A DNA stretch of 24,908 nucleotides, taken from assembly GCA_944390995.1 (NCBI GenBank), contig CALXSA010000016.1, positions 1-24,908 of the forward strand, given 5' to 3'. The DNA comes from an uncultured Clostridia bacterium. GTDB lineage: Bacteria > Bacillota_A > Clostridia > TANB77 > CAG-508. Below are positions 1 through 7,339 of the stretch, one piece after another. Numbering within the stretch: position 1 is the stretch's first letter; each line of letters opens with the position of its first letter. A program made the position numbers and the translations under genes. The notes under the pieces are model-generated. The model worked only from the letters and a program-made list of their open reading frames with translations, was not told the origin of the DNA and searched no databases.

Positions 1-76
1 TTCTTTCGTTATGTTTATATAGTCCTGCCAAATTTTCTTTTTTATAATTTGCATTTCTAATAATAGCATAACTCAT
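1..76 (-). CDS. MobV/Pre-family relaxase, N-terminal fragment (cut by window edge)
   Basis: On the minus strand an ATG at 76 opens a frame that continues off the left edge; 25 codons are visible. They read MSYAIIRNANYKKENLAGLY followed by KHNER. This matches the N-terminus I know for MobV/Pre plasmid recombination and mobilization proteins: MSY-x-IxR, then a basic stretch, then G-x-x-KHNER. MobV relaxases nick one strand at oriT and pilot it into a recipient, or drive site-specific plasmid recombination at RSA. The Shine-Dalgarno is weak (GGGA about 10 nt upstream), but an in-frame 16-codon leader with a strong AGGGAGG site ends just before this ATG, so translation may be coupled. The oriT-like site at 259-282 lies upstream, as in pMV158. 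Catalytic motifs lie outside the window, so family assignment rests on the N-terminus and the oriT. Confidence 0.72.
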   Translation of the reverse strand, partial: MSYAIIRNANYKKENLAGLYKHNER

Positions 77-82
77 GTTTTA

Positions 83-133
83 TCAATTCCCTTTTATATA
101 CAAGATAGCCTTTATGGGCTTAATTAAAAACAT
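83..133 (-). CDS. possible 16-residue leader peptide upstream of the relaxase
   Basis: On the minus strand an ATG at 133 is preceded by a strong AGGGAGG ribosome site. It opens a 16-codon frame (MFLIKPIKAILYIKGN) that stops at 85-83. The stop is TGA followed directly by TAA, in the same frame as the relaxase ATG at 76. The better ribosome site belongs to this mini-ORF rather than to the relaxase. That suggests translational coupling or attenuation of the relaxase, but it could also be a decayed upstream start of the same gene. Confidence 0.35.
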   Translation of the reverse strand: MFLIKPIKAILYIKGN

Positions 134-241
134 CGCCTCCCTGATTTTTCTTAATTAAATTTCTTATATGGGTTGTTGATAGAGATAAAATGTAAAGTAT
201 TTCTTACAAATTTCTCGTATTATGAATGATTGTAGCAATTT

Positions 242-282
242 ACTTTGCATTTCTTCTTACTTTGCATTCTAACACACTAGAA
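242..282 (-). other. MobV-type origin of transfer (oriT) with nic site
   Basis: Reading the minus strand from 282 to 267 gives the arms TTCTA and TAGAA around GTGTGT. The embedded decamer TAGTGTGTTA is identical to the nick region I recall for the pMV158/MobM family (TAGTGTG/TTA). By analogy the nick would fall between positions 273 and 272 on the minus strand. Two direct copies of ACTTTGCATT (plus strand 242-251 and 259-268, 17 bp apart) lie beside it, as relaxase-binding repeats would. The site is about 190 bp upstream of the relaxase start, in the orientation expected for the family. Confidence 0.7.
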
Positions 283-533
283 GCTCAGCAGAGCTTCTGT
301 GTGGTCAGGGGAAAATACTTTTCCCCCAACACCCCCTTTTCTTTGCAAAACATATTTATTTCGCAAGCTCAATAAAAATGTTTTGCCGGCACTTGTTTTA
401 GTGTAGACTCTATCTCTGACTGAGTGCCTTTTCTTGCAATAGAATTTGTCGCTTTGCTCCAAACTCTATTGCCTGCCCAGTAAATTTCTAAAGAAATTTA
501 CTGGGGAGAGGGGCTGTCCCACTGTATTGTGGG
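279..533. other. array of seven consecutive hairpins next to oriT (possible single-strand origin)
   Basis: Seven inverted repeats follow one another almost without gaps: 279-286/291-298 (AGAAGCTC), 308-315/319-326 (GGGGAAAA), 345-353/377-385 (GCAAAACAT), 387-392/423-428 (GGCACT), 436-443/465-472 (GCAATAGA), 476-489/492-505 (CCCAGTAAATTTCT, 14 bp) and 518-522/529-533 (CCCAC). All arms pair perfectly. A 61-codon minus-strand frame crosses the array (277-462), but it has no ribosome site and its sequence is explained by the hairpins. Dense secondary structure beside a MobV oriT is what single-strand origins of rolling-circle elements look like; a structured RNA is the alternative. Confidence 0.5.
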
Positions 534-543
534 TACATATAAG

Positions 544-572
544 TTGACTTGTACTTTTATATAATGTATAAT
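544..572 (+). promoter_or_regulatory. sigma-A-type promoter, no gene attached
   Basis: TTGACT at 544-549 and TATAAT at 567-572 are separated by 17 bp. No coding frame follows until 1247, so the promoter would read into the gene-free stretch 573-1240. Confidence 0.45.
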
Positions 573-1044
573 TATATTGTATTAATGAAAATTTTTATAA
601 ATTTAAGTGTTATTAATAAAATTAGTATATATTTATACACCTTCTTAGGTGATTAATGGTATTATTGTCAACAATTTTGTCACCAAATATGCTATAATTA
701 TTGATATATAAAGATGAACTTTGGTCATCTCCACCAAATATTATGTTGTAATAATAAAAAATAAAAATATATGTTCCTAATGTGAGTTTGTGAAAGCAGG
801 CGGATGTATTTTAAGTAATAATAAAAGCAGAATTCCTGACAAGAGCTTGTCAAGAATACTGTGTAAATTTTCTTAAAAAATTAGACCCAATTAACATAAT
901 GTGTAAGTTTACCATAATGTAATGAGCAGGTATTAAACACTGAACTAAAACCAACATAAGGTATTCATAAGAAGCCTTATGTTGCTTGAGATAAAACAAG
1001 CAGGAGACATTCCCCAAATCTTAGTTTCGTGCTTGTGAGCGAAC

Positions 1045-1108
1045 CAGCAGCGCTGGAGATAATGACTAGAAGAACAATAGCCGTTATTCTCCAGCGTTGC
1101 TGTTTTTT
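1045..1108 (+). terminator. large intrinsic-terminator-like hairpin
   Basis: The arms 1045-1059 (CAGCAGCGCTGGAGA) and 1088-1102 pair over 15 bp with one G-U. A 28-nt loop lies between them and six T follow at 1103-1108. It would end any transcript from the gene-free region and insulate the ATPase gene, which has its own promoter. Confidence 0.6.
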
Positions 1109-1127
1109 GCTCCGTCCCTAAAAACAG
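1100..1127. repeat. short palindromic repeat, copy 1 (second copy at 24030-24063)
   Basis: CTGTTTTT and AAAAACAG flank a core TGCTCCGTCCC that is shared exactly with the second copy after pgsA. The left arm overlaps the T-run of the preceding terminator hairpin. Confidence 0.5.
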
Positions 1128-1141
1128 TTTTCCAAAAAGTA

Positions 1142-1170
1142 TAGAAATATTCCATTTGCTATGATATAAT
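1142..1170 (+). promoter_or_regulatory. promoter of the AAA-ATPase/nuclease gene
   Basis: TAGAAA at 1142-1147 and TATAAT at 1165-1170 are 17 bp apart, with an extended -10 TG at 1162-1163. The predicted leader of about 70 nt carries a perfect 8-bp hairpin (AAAATTTG 1202-1209, CAAATTTT 1222-1229) that ends one base before the AAAGGAG ribosome site at 1231-1237. Confidence 0.6.
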
Positions 1171-1246
1171 AATCGCGAAGTGAAAAAAATAGAGGGAAGT
1201 TAAAATTTGTGTACTTTAAAGCAAATTTTGAAAGGAGCGTGCTATT

Positions 1247-2917
1247 ATGGAGTTTGAGGGTATAGGAATTGGTGAAAGTGATTTTAAAATGCTAAGAATG
1301 CAAAAGCTCTACTTTATAGACAAAAGCCTATATATTAAAGATATTATAGACAATACTAATAAAGTAGTTCTTGTTACGCGTCCACGTAGATTTGGCAAGA
1401 CGCTAAACATGAGCATGCTAAAATATTTCTTTGATTGTGATAGCAAGGACTCAAAAGAGTTATTCAAAGGGCTAAAAATAATGGAGCAGGGAGAAAAGTA
1501 TACATCGCAGATGGAAGCATACCCATGTATATATTTAACAATGAAGGACTTAAATGTTAGAAAATATGAATTTATGCTTATGCAATTAAAAACAGCTCTT
1601 ATGGAAATATTTTTCGAAAAAAGATATTTGCTAGAAAACGAAATTCCAAAAGGAGAGAAAAAAGTATTTAATAAAATATTGGCAGCCGACATTAATGAAA
1701 TGGAATTGTTAAACAGTATAAGGATATTAACAAAGCTTATGTTCAACTACTATAACAAACCAGTAATGCTATTTATAGACGAATACGATGTACCCCTTCA
1801 AACAGCATATATAGAAGGCTACTATGAAGAAGCAATAAAATTTTTAAGAACGTTCTATGTTACAACATTTAAAGACAACCCATACCTAAAAAAGACGGTT
1901 CTAACAGGCGTAAGCAGAGTTGCGAAAGAGAGCATTTTTAGCGGGGCGAATAATTTTAAAGTGTATACTGTGTTAGATGACGAATTTGCAGATGACTTTG
2001 GTATTACTTCAGAAGAAGTGGACAAGGCGCTAAAAGACTTTAACTTAGAAGGCAAAAAGGAAGAAGTAAAGAAATGGTATGATGGCTATAGAATAGGAAA
2101 TGTAGAGGGAATATATAACCCATGGAGTTTGTTGAATTTTTTGGTTGACGAGAAGCTTGTGCCATACTGGGTCAACACTAGCTCAAATGACCTAATAAAG
2201 CGTACGTTAAAAAATTCTGTTACAGTTAAAGGGAAAATGGAAAGATTGCTAAAAGGTGAAGCAATAGAGGTACCAATAAATCTTGAGACAATAATTGTAG
2301 GAATTGAGAATAACGAGGACAACATTTGGGGCTTAATGCTAGGAACAGGCTATTTAAAGGTAGTAGAGACAGTAAATTTAGAAGAAGGAATATATAAGGT
2401 ACAACTTCCAAACTATGAGATTAAGTTAATGTTTCAAGACATGGTAAGAGAGTGGTTTAAAGACAAGGGAATAGGAAATAATTTAAAGGACATATTGCAA
2501 GACCTAGTGGACTTGAATTTAAAAGAATTTGAGCGTAAGTTCAGAGTGTTAGTGGAAGGAATGTTTAGCTACATGGACGTAGGAAGAAACACAGCAGAGA
2601 ATTTCTACCATGCATTTGTTTTGGGTATGCTAGTTGGTTTGAAGGATAGCTACTATGTGAATTCGAATAGGGAGTCTGGCTTTGGTAGATACGACATAAT
2701 GCTAGAGCCACACGACAAAAGCCAAAACAGCTTTATAATAGAATTCAAGGTGGCAGATGAGATGGACGAGCCATCACTAGAGCAAGCTGTTGAAAACGGC
2801 AAAAAGCAAATTGAGGAAAAAGACTACGAAAACAGTCTAAAGGAGCGCGGTTTTAGCAATATTACTAAAATAGTATTTGCATTTAAGGGCAAAGAGTTTA
2901 AAATAGCAGTTTTATAA
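1247..2917 (+). CDS. AAA-ATPase-like / PD-(D/E)XK nuclease-family protein
   Basis: The 556-residue protein has the two-part layout of the AAA-ATPase_like plus DUF1703 family common in gut Clostridia and Bacteroidetes. The N-terminal ATPase domain begins with a Y-FIDKS motif, has a modified Walker A RPRRFGKT (residues 45-52) and a Walker B VMLFIDEYD (173-181). The C-terminal part carries a PD-(D/E)XK core: GRYDIML with D483, then FIIEFKV with E499 and K501. The length is usual for the family and both domains are intact. Function is not established; such genes occur in many divergent copies and have been linked to mobile or defence roles. The ATG at 1247 has AAAGGAG at 9 nt spacing. A hairpin in the leader abuts that site. 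The gene sits between the mobile element edge and metK and may be part of the acquired segment. Confidence 0.88.
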   Translation: MEFEGIGIGESDFKMLRMQKLYFIDKSLYIKDIIDNTNKVVLVTRPRRFGKTLNMSMLKYFFDCDSKDSKELFKGLKIMEQGEKYTSQMEAYPCIYLTMKDLNVRKYEFMLMQLKTALMEIFFEKRYLLENEIPKGEKKVFNKILAADINEMELLNSIRILTKLMFNYYNKPVMLFIDEYDVPLQTAYIEGYYEEAIKFLRTFYVTTFKDNPYLKKTVLTGVSRVAKESIFSGANNFKVYTVLDDEFADDFGITSEEVDKALKDFNLEGKKEEVKKWYDGYRIGNVEGIYNPWSLLNFLVDEKLVPYWVNTSSNDLIKRTLKNSVTVKGKMERLLKGEAIEVPINLETIIVGIENNEDNIWGLMLGTGYLKVVETVNLEEGIYKVQLPNYEIKLMFQDMVREWFKDKGIGNNLKDILQDLVDLNLKEFERKFRVLVEGMFSYMDVGRNTAENFYHAFVLGMLVGLKDSYYVNSNRESGFGRYDIMLEPHDKSQNSFIIEFKVADEMDEPSLEQAVENGKKQIEEKDYENSLKERGFSNITKIVFAFKGKEFKIAVL

Positions 2918-2974
2918 CCAAGGCTGAAGAATAAAGATAGAGAAAAAAAGTTCTATATTGGAGGAGTTTGCAAA

Positions 2975-4090
2975 ATGAAAAAATATTATTTCACTTCAGA
3001 GAGTGTGACTGAGGGACATCCAGACAAATTGGCAGATTTGATTTCAGATAGCATTTTGGATGAATATTTAAGACAAGACAAAAATTCAAGAGTGGCAGTG
3101 GAGACTTTTGTGTCTGGAAATAGTGTGACTATTGCAGGGCAAGTTACTTCTAAGGCCGAGGTACAAGTGGACAAGCTTGTGCGAAAGAGAATAAAGAAAG
3201 TAGGGTATGATAATGCAGAAATAGATATGGACTACAGAACATGCAAAATAGATATAAACATTACTAAACAAAGTCCTGATATTGCGCTTGGAGTGGACAC
3301 AGGCGGTGCAGGAGACCAAGGAATTATGTTTGGTTATGCTTCGGATGAGACGGAGAACTACATGCCGTTTGCAATAAGTATGGCTCACAAACTTTCAAAA
3401 AGACTAGCTGATGTTAGAAAAGAAAAAATTATACCATATTTAAGACCGGATGGAAAAGTGCAAGTGACTGTAGAATATGAAGAAGATAAGCCAAAGAGAA
3501 TTGAGACAATACTTATTTCTACACAGCATGATGCCGATGCAAGTCAGGACATGCTAAGAAAAGATGTAATAAAACATGTTATTGATGCTGTTGTGCCAGA
3601 GAAAATGATGGACAAGGATACGAAGATATATGTTAATCCAACAGGAAGGTTTGTGATTGGTGGACCTCTTGGAGATACAGGGCTTACAGGAAGGAAAATA
3701 ATAGTTGATACTTACGGCGGATATGCAAGACATGGTGGAGGGGCATTTTCCGGAAAAGATGCTAGCAAGGTTGACCGAAGTGCTACTTATATGCTTCGCC
3801 ACATTGCAAAAAATATTGTGGCGAATGGTTATGCTAAAAAGTGCGAGATACAAGTATCGTATGCAATTGGAATGAAGGAGCCTCTTTCAATTTTTATTAA
3901 TACATTTGGAACAGGGACGAAAACAGATGGAGAATTAGTAGAATTAATAAAGAAGAATTTTGATTTGACACCAAATGGAATTATAGAGTACTTGGGGCTT
4001 AGAGAGCCGATTTATACTAAGACAACGAATTATGGACATTTTGGAAAGGACAATTTGCCTTGGGAAAAGATTATTGAACTTCATGAGTAG
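2975..4090 (+). CDS. metK: S-adenosylmethionine synthetase
   Basis: Makes S-adenosylmethionine from methionine and ATP in the cytoplasm. The N-terminus (FTSESVTEGHPDKLADLISD) and both family signatures, GAGDQGIMFGYA (from residue 111) and GGGAFSGKD, are present. At 371 residues it is shorter than most bacterial MetK (about 385-395). Part of the shortening is in the mobile loop over the active site: between GVD (106-108) and GAGDQG only two residues remain, against about seven in E. coli MetK. GGAGGAG at 2960-2966 lies 8 nt before the ATG. It starts 57 bp after the ATPase gene; I see no promoter in the gap, so it may be cotranscribed. There is no clear intrinsic terminator after it and no SAM riboswitch before it. 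Confidence 0.97.
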   Translation: MKKYYFTSESVTEGHPDKLADLISDSILDEYLRQDKNSRVAVETFVSGNSVTIAGQVTSKAEVQVDKLVRKRIKKVGYDNAEIDMDYRTCKIDINITKQSPDIALGVDTGGAGDQGIMFGYASDETENYMPFAISMAHKLSKRLADVRKEKIIPYLRPDGKVQVTVEYEEDKPKRIETILISTQHDADASQDMLRKDVIKHVIDAVVPEKMMDKDTKIYVNPTGRFVIGGPLGDTGLTGRKIIVDTYGGYARHGGGAFSGKDASKVDRSATYMLRHIAKNIVANGYAKKCEIQVSYAIGMKEPLSIFINTFGTGTKTDGELVELIKKNFDLTPNGIIEYLGLREPIYTKTTNYGHFGKDNLPWEKIIELHE

Positions 4091-4120
4091 TAATATGTTG
4101 AAAAAAATGTAAAAAAATTA

Positions 4121-4149
4121 TGTACACAAAAGAAGAAAAGTGATATAAT
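4121..4149 (+). promoter_or_regulatory. promoter of the membrane-anchored coiled-coil gene
   Basis: TATAAT at 4144-4149 lies 17 bp after TGTACA at 4121-4126. The -10 is perfect and the -35 matches 4 of 6. Confidence 0.4.
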
Positions 4150-4255
4150 AATAAATGTAGGGAAAATGAGAGAACATAATATTTGATTAAAACAAGTTTA
4201 CATATTTAATATGTACTCTTGCTTTTTAAGTAGTGTAAAAAGGAGGATGATAGTT

Positions 4256-4957
4256 ATGAAAAAACCGGTATTAATAATTATTGCCATTATTGTGGTGGCG
4301 GCAATAGCTGTGTTTGGTTATATGGTAGTTTCGGACTTAGGACAAGAGAAAGAACTTACGGCTGAATTAGAGGAGATTACTACTTTAGTAAATGCAGAAG
4401 AATTAGATACTGACCAAATTCAAGAAAGATTAGACAGAACAGTAACAAATGGAGATTATGCAACAGTGGAGAGAGCTTTCAAACAGTACATTTCAGATGG
4501 GCTTGATAATGTTGCTAGAATTTCTGAAATTCTTGAAGATGAAAGGTTAGTAACTGGCTTGACAGCAGAGAACTATCAAGAGGATGGCCCTGAATTTACA
4601 GAGACAAAAGCGTACATAGAGGAAACAAGGCAAGAGTTGCAAGAATTGAAAACAGCATATAGCGAGTTTTTCACAGAGGAAAAGGCTATGTCTTACATAA
4701 ATGATAAAGGTTTAGATTCATATTTTGTAGATTATTACAAAAACGAGGTTATAGGAGATGTAGAGGCTGCAAGTGATACAGAAGAAGTAGAAAGCTCTAT
4801 AGATGAAGTAATTTCTATTTTAGATACGACAGAAAATGTTATCAATTTCCTCTCTGAGAATAAAGACTCATGGGAAATTGAAAACAATATGATTATGTTT
4901 AATGATGACAATCTATCAAGACAATATGACGAATTGGTGGCAAAAATACAAGCGTAG
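4256..4957 (+). CDS. membrane-anchored coiled-coil protein of unknown function
   Basis: I do not recognise the family. The 233-residue protein begins MKKPVLIIIAIIVVAAIAVF, a single membrane helix (about residues 4-24) with no lipobox cysteine, so it is probably anchored with the rest outside the cell. The remainder is strongly acidic and helical, rich in E, D and L in heptad-like spacing, which suggests a coiled coil. The frame could open upstream at 4211, but AGGAGG at 4241-4246 selects the ATG at 4256 (9 nt spacing); an ATG at 4247 is too close to that site. A promoter lies at 4121-4149 and the HD gene follows after 28 bp, so the two are probably cotranscribed. Confidence 0.8.
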   Translation: MKKPVLIIIAIIVVAAIAVFGYMVVSDLGQEKELTAELEEITTLVNAEELDTDQIQERLDRTVTNGDYATVERAFKQYISDGLDNVARISEILEDERLVTGLTAENYQEDGPEFTETKAYIEETRQELQELKTAYSEFFTEEKAMSYINDKGLDSYFVDYYKNEVIGDVEAASDTEEVESSIDEVISILDTTENVINFLSENKDSWEIENNMIMFNDDNLSRQYDELVAKIQA

Positions 4958-4985
4958 TAATTTAATTTAGAAAGGATGGGAGATA

Positions 4986-5561
4986 ATGGAACTAACAAGC
5001 AAAGAAGCATTAAACATGTTAGAACAATTTAGAAATTCAGATAAAGATACACATTGGATAGACCATTCAATATGTGTGGGAGATTCAGCAGCGAAGATAG
5101 CCGAGGCGCTTAATTTAGACCCGGAGAAGGCAAGGACGCTTGGGTATATACATGATATTGGAAAAGGTGTTGGCGACTTTTCTGACCATATTATGAATGG
5201 ATATAAATATATAAAAGAGCTAGGCTATGATGACGAATATGCAAATATATGCTTAACTCATTCATACCTAAACAATGATGTTACTTGTACAGCGGGAGTG
5301 CCAAGGGACATCCCATTTAGAACAGAATTTGTAAAAAATCATGAATGTAGTATTTATGAAAATATTGTAAAGTTATGTGACTTAATGTGCAAAGAAAATA
5401 ATATGACAATGGAAAAAAGGCTAATAGACTTAATTGAGAGATATGGCGTACATGAAAATACTGTATATCATGTACAACAGGCAGAAAAACTAAAAAAAGA
5501 GTTTGATGGTATGCTAGGGTATAATGTGTATAAATTATTTCCAAATGTATTAGATAATTAA
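4986..5561 (+). CDS. HD-domain phosphohydrolase
   Basis: A 191-residue protein with one HD domain, a metal-dependent phosphohydrolase fold acting on nucleotides or other phosphomonoesters and diesters. Likely metal ligands are H27 (WIDHS), H56-D57 (GYIHDIGK), H92 (LTHSY) and D132 (KLCDLM), in the usual H...HD...D order. The compact length and lack of any partner domain match the stand-alone HDIG proteins common in Clostridia; the substrate cannot be read from sequence. The ATG follows a 14-nt TTTAGAAAGGATGG leader (4966-4979) that is also present before the genes at 5655 and 7403. It follows the coiled-coil membrane gene by 28 bp. Confidence 0.85.
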   Translation: MELTSKEALNMLEQFRNSDKDTHWIDHSICVGDSAAKIAEALNLDPEKARTLGYIHDIGKGVGDFSDHIMNGYKYIKELGYDDEYANICLTHSYLNNDVTCTAGVPRDIPFRTEFVKNHECSIYENIVKLCDLMCKENNMTMEKRLIDLIERYGVHENTVYHVQQAEKLKKEFDGMLGYNVYKLFPNVLDN

Positions 5562-5593
5562 ATTTAATTAATAAAAGTGTTTTGTTGATATTA

Positions 5594-5622
5594 TTGATTA
5601 TGTAAATATTTTGTGCTATAAT
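5594..5622 (+). promoter_or_regulatory. promoter of the orphan gene at 5655
   Basis: TTGATT at 5594-5599, 17 bp, TATAAT at 5617-5622, with an extended -10 TG at 5614-5615. Confidence 0.65.
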
Positions 5623-5654
5623 ATACCATATACTTTTTAGAAAGGATGGGCTAT

Positions 5655-5939
5655 ATGTCGGAACCCAACTTCTTTACGTTGCACATCTCTTGGGAAATTT
5701 CTGTAGTGGAGATTCTGCTTGAAGCAGATACGAATACAAAGCTTCGGGAATTGATTCTCAACGAAAAGGCAATGGAGCTTGTAAGGCAAGCTAGGCTTTT
5801 CCAAGGCGAAGTTTTTAAATGTTCTCCTTGGAGAGAAAGAACCAAGAACCACATCAGCATGAGTTATAGCCTGGTTTTTCCAGACGACAATTTGTGCACA
5901 GAATTTGTTGACAGTATAAGGGGGAAATATAGCGCATGA
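5655..5939 (+). CDS. small orphan protein, G+C-richer than neighbours
   Basis: I do not recognise this 94-residue protein. It starts MSEPNFFTLHISWEISVVEI, has no membrane segment or signal peptide, and appears soluble with mixed alpha/beta character (a helix around LRELILNEKAMELVRQARLF). The frame could open at 5646, but the ATG at 5655 has the right spacing to AGAAAGGATGG, the same arrangement used at 4986 and 7403. Codon choice includes many C- and G-ending codons and the gene is visibly richer in G+C than those around it. It is a single transcription unit: its own promoter at 5594-5622 and its own strong terminator at 5950-5982. This looks like a recently acquired or specially constrained gene. 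Confidence 0.75.
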   Translation: MSEPNFFTLHISWEISVVEILLEADTNTKLRELILNEKAMELVRQARLFQGEVFKCSPWRERTKNHISMSYSLVFPDDNLCTEFVDSIRGKYSA

Positions 5940-5949
5940 GACACAAACG

Positions 5950-5982
5950 CGAGGCAGTTTCGTAATTGGAACTGCCTCGTTT
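5950..5982 (+). terminator. intrinsic terminator after the orphan gene
   Basis: CGAGGCAGTTTC (5950-5961) pairs with 5968-5979 over 12 bp with one G-U and a 6-nt loop, followed by a short T-run. Confidence 0.7.
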
Positions 5983-6090
5983 AATATGTATAGAAAATTT
6001 AGCAAGGTATTTCTGGAGCAAAAAAGGGGGGAGCTACCTTGGACTGTGTATAAAAAGTAAGTAAAGAGGAAATAATATGTAATAATAAGC

Positions 6091-6119
6091 TTGAAAAATT
6101 TGCAAAGTAACTATATAAT
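6091..6119 (+). promoter_or_regulatory. promoter of the flavodiiron gene
   Basis: TTGAAA at 6091-6096, 17 bp, TATAAT at 6114-6119. The -35 overlaps the first codon of the longest possible frame, which rules that codon out as the start. Confidence 0.75.
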
Positions 6120-6153
6120 AGTTTGGAAAATTAGCGTATATGAGGAGGTTAAA

Positions 6154-7308
6154 ATGAAAATAGCAGATGAAATATATCATATTGGTATAAGCAATAATAA
6201 TTTGGAGCTTTTTGAAAGTCAATATGCTCTACAAAATGGAATGAGCTATAATTCCTATGTTATAAAAGACGAGAAAAATGTAATATTAGACACAATTGAC
6301 GAGGGCGTGACAAATGAATGGGAGGACAAGCTACAAGAAATTTTAGGCGCAGAGGAAGTGGACTATTTAATAGTGTCGCATATGGAGCCAGACCATGCAT
6401 ACAATATTGGCAAGCTTGCTGAGAAATATCCTAACATGAAAATTGTGGGCAATCAATTTACATTCAACATTCTTACAAACTTTTTTAAAATTAGTAATTT
6501 AGAAGAAAGAAAAATTGTAGTAAAAGAAGGAGATACACTAGATATTGGAAAGCATAAGTTGCAATTCTTCATGGCGCCAATGGTGCATTGGCCAGAGGTG
6601 ATGATAACTTACGAACTAACTGAAAAAATGTTATTTACTGCTGATGCTTTTGGAAAATTTGGTTCATTAGACATAGAAGATGACTGGGGTACAGAGGCAA
6701 GGAGATACTATTTTGGAATTGTTGGAAAATATGGAGCGCAAGTACAAGCGTTATTAAATAAATTAGGAGGCGTAGAAGTAAACACGATTTGCCCTTTGCA
6801 TGGACCAGTGTTAAAAGAAAATTTGGCCTATTATTTAGACAAGTACAAAACATGGAGTGCATATTTACCAGAGGAAGAAGGCGTATATATTGCGTGTGCT
6901 TCTATATATGGAAATAGCCTAAGAGCAGCAAGAGAGATGGAGAAAAGATTAAAAGATAAAGGTGTAAATGTTGTTTTGGATGATTTAACAACTACAGAAT
7001 GGTCAGAGGCAGTGGCAAATGCATTTAGATATTCAAGAGTTTTGCTAGTTGCGTCTAGCTATAATGCAGGAGTATTTCCACCAATGAGAAGATTGTTAGA
7101 CAACTTGAAGGAGAGAAATTATCAGAATAGAAAAGTGGGAATAATGGAAAACGGCTCATGGGCACCTTCAGCAGGAAAGACTATGAGAGATAAGTTGGCA
7201 GAGATGAAGGATATTGAGGTTTTAGAACCGATGGTTACTATTAAGTCTGTGCTAAAAGACGAAAATATGGGGGACATGGAGAAACTTGCAGAGCAATTGG
7301 CAAAATGA
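6154..7308 (+). CDS. flavodiiron protein (FprA-type A flavoprotein)
   Basis: Reduces O2 to water and/or NO to N2O in the cytoplasm of anaerobes. The 384-residue protein has the two-domain core. A metallo-beta-lactamase-like diiron domain carries the ligands H76-x-E78-x-D80 (SHMEPDH), H145 (MVHWPE), D164 (TADAFG) and H216 (PLHGPV). A flavodoxin domain follows from about residue 242 (VYIACASIYGNS) with an FMN-site NAGVFPP motif. There is no C-terminal rubredoxin or flavin-reductase extension, so electrons come from separate partners. AGGAGG directly before the ATG at 6154, and the promoter at 6091-6119, fix this start rather than 6091. It is monocistronic by its flanking promoters. All six ligands are present, so it should be active. 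Confidence 0.96.
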   Translation: MKIADEIYHIGISNNNLELFESQYALQNGMSYNSYVIKDEKNVILDTIDEGVTNEWEDKLQEILGAEEVDYLIVSHMEPDHAYNIGKLAEKYPNMKIVGNQFTFNILTNFFKISNLEERKIVVKEGDTLDIGKHKLQFFMAPMVHWPEVMITYELTEKMLFTADAFGKFGSLDIEDDWGTEARRYYFGIVGKYGAQVQALLNKLGGVEVNTICPLHGPVLKENLAYYLDKYKTWSAYLPEEEGVYIACASIYGNSLRAAREMEKRLKDKGVNVVLDDLTTTEWSEAVANAFRYSRVLLVASSYNAGVFPPMRRLLDNLKERNYQNRKVGIMENGSWAPSAGKTMRDKLAEMKDIEVLEPMVTIKSVLKDENMGDMEKLAEQLAK

Positions 7309-7339
7309 AGTTTCAAAGGGAGTAACTTTCTAAAAAATG

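Larger units (their letters stand above)
540..1240. other. gene-free 700-bp region with several inverted repeats
   Basis: I find no credible reading frame on either strand here. The stretch holds hairpins at 713-717/725-729 (GATGA), 833-856 (TGACAAG/CTTGTCA core), 952-961/975-984 (CAACATAAGG, perfect) and the large hairpin at 1045-1102. An extended -10 promoter (TTGTCA 665-670, TG-C-TATAAT with the hexamer at 693-698) precedes them, though its -35 spacing of 22 bp is poor. I do not see the signature blocks of tmRNA, RNase P RNA, SRP RNA, 6S RNA or a T-box. It may be an unrecognised structured RNA or decayed DNA at the mobile element boundary. Confidence 0.4.

Noticed and set aside
277..462. 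61-codon minus-strand frame across the hairpin array
   Set aside because: No ribosome site, odd composition, and the sequence is fully accounted for by consecutive inverted repeats next to oriT.
540..1240. tmRNA, RNase P RNA, SRP RNA, 6S RNA or T-box
   Set aside because: None of the conserved blocks of these RNAs could be found, so only an unknown RNA is proposed.
4211..4255. Upstream start for the coiled-coil membrane protein
   Set aside because: AGGAGG at 4241-4246 lies inside this stretch and serves the ATG at 4256; the extra residues would spoil the N-terminal anchor.
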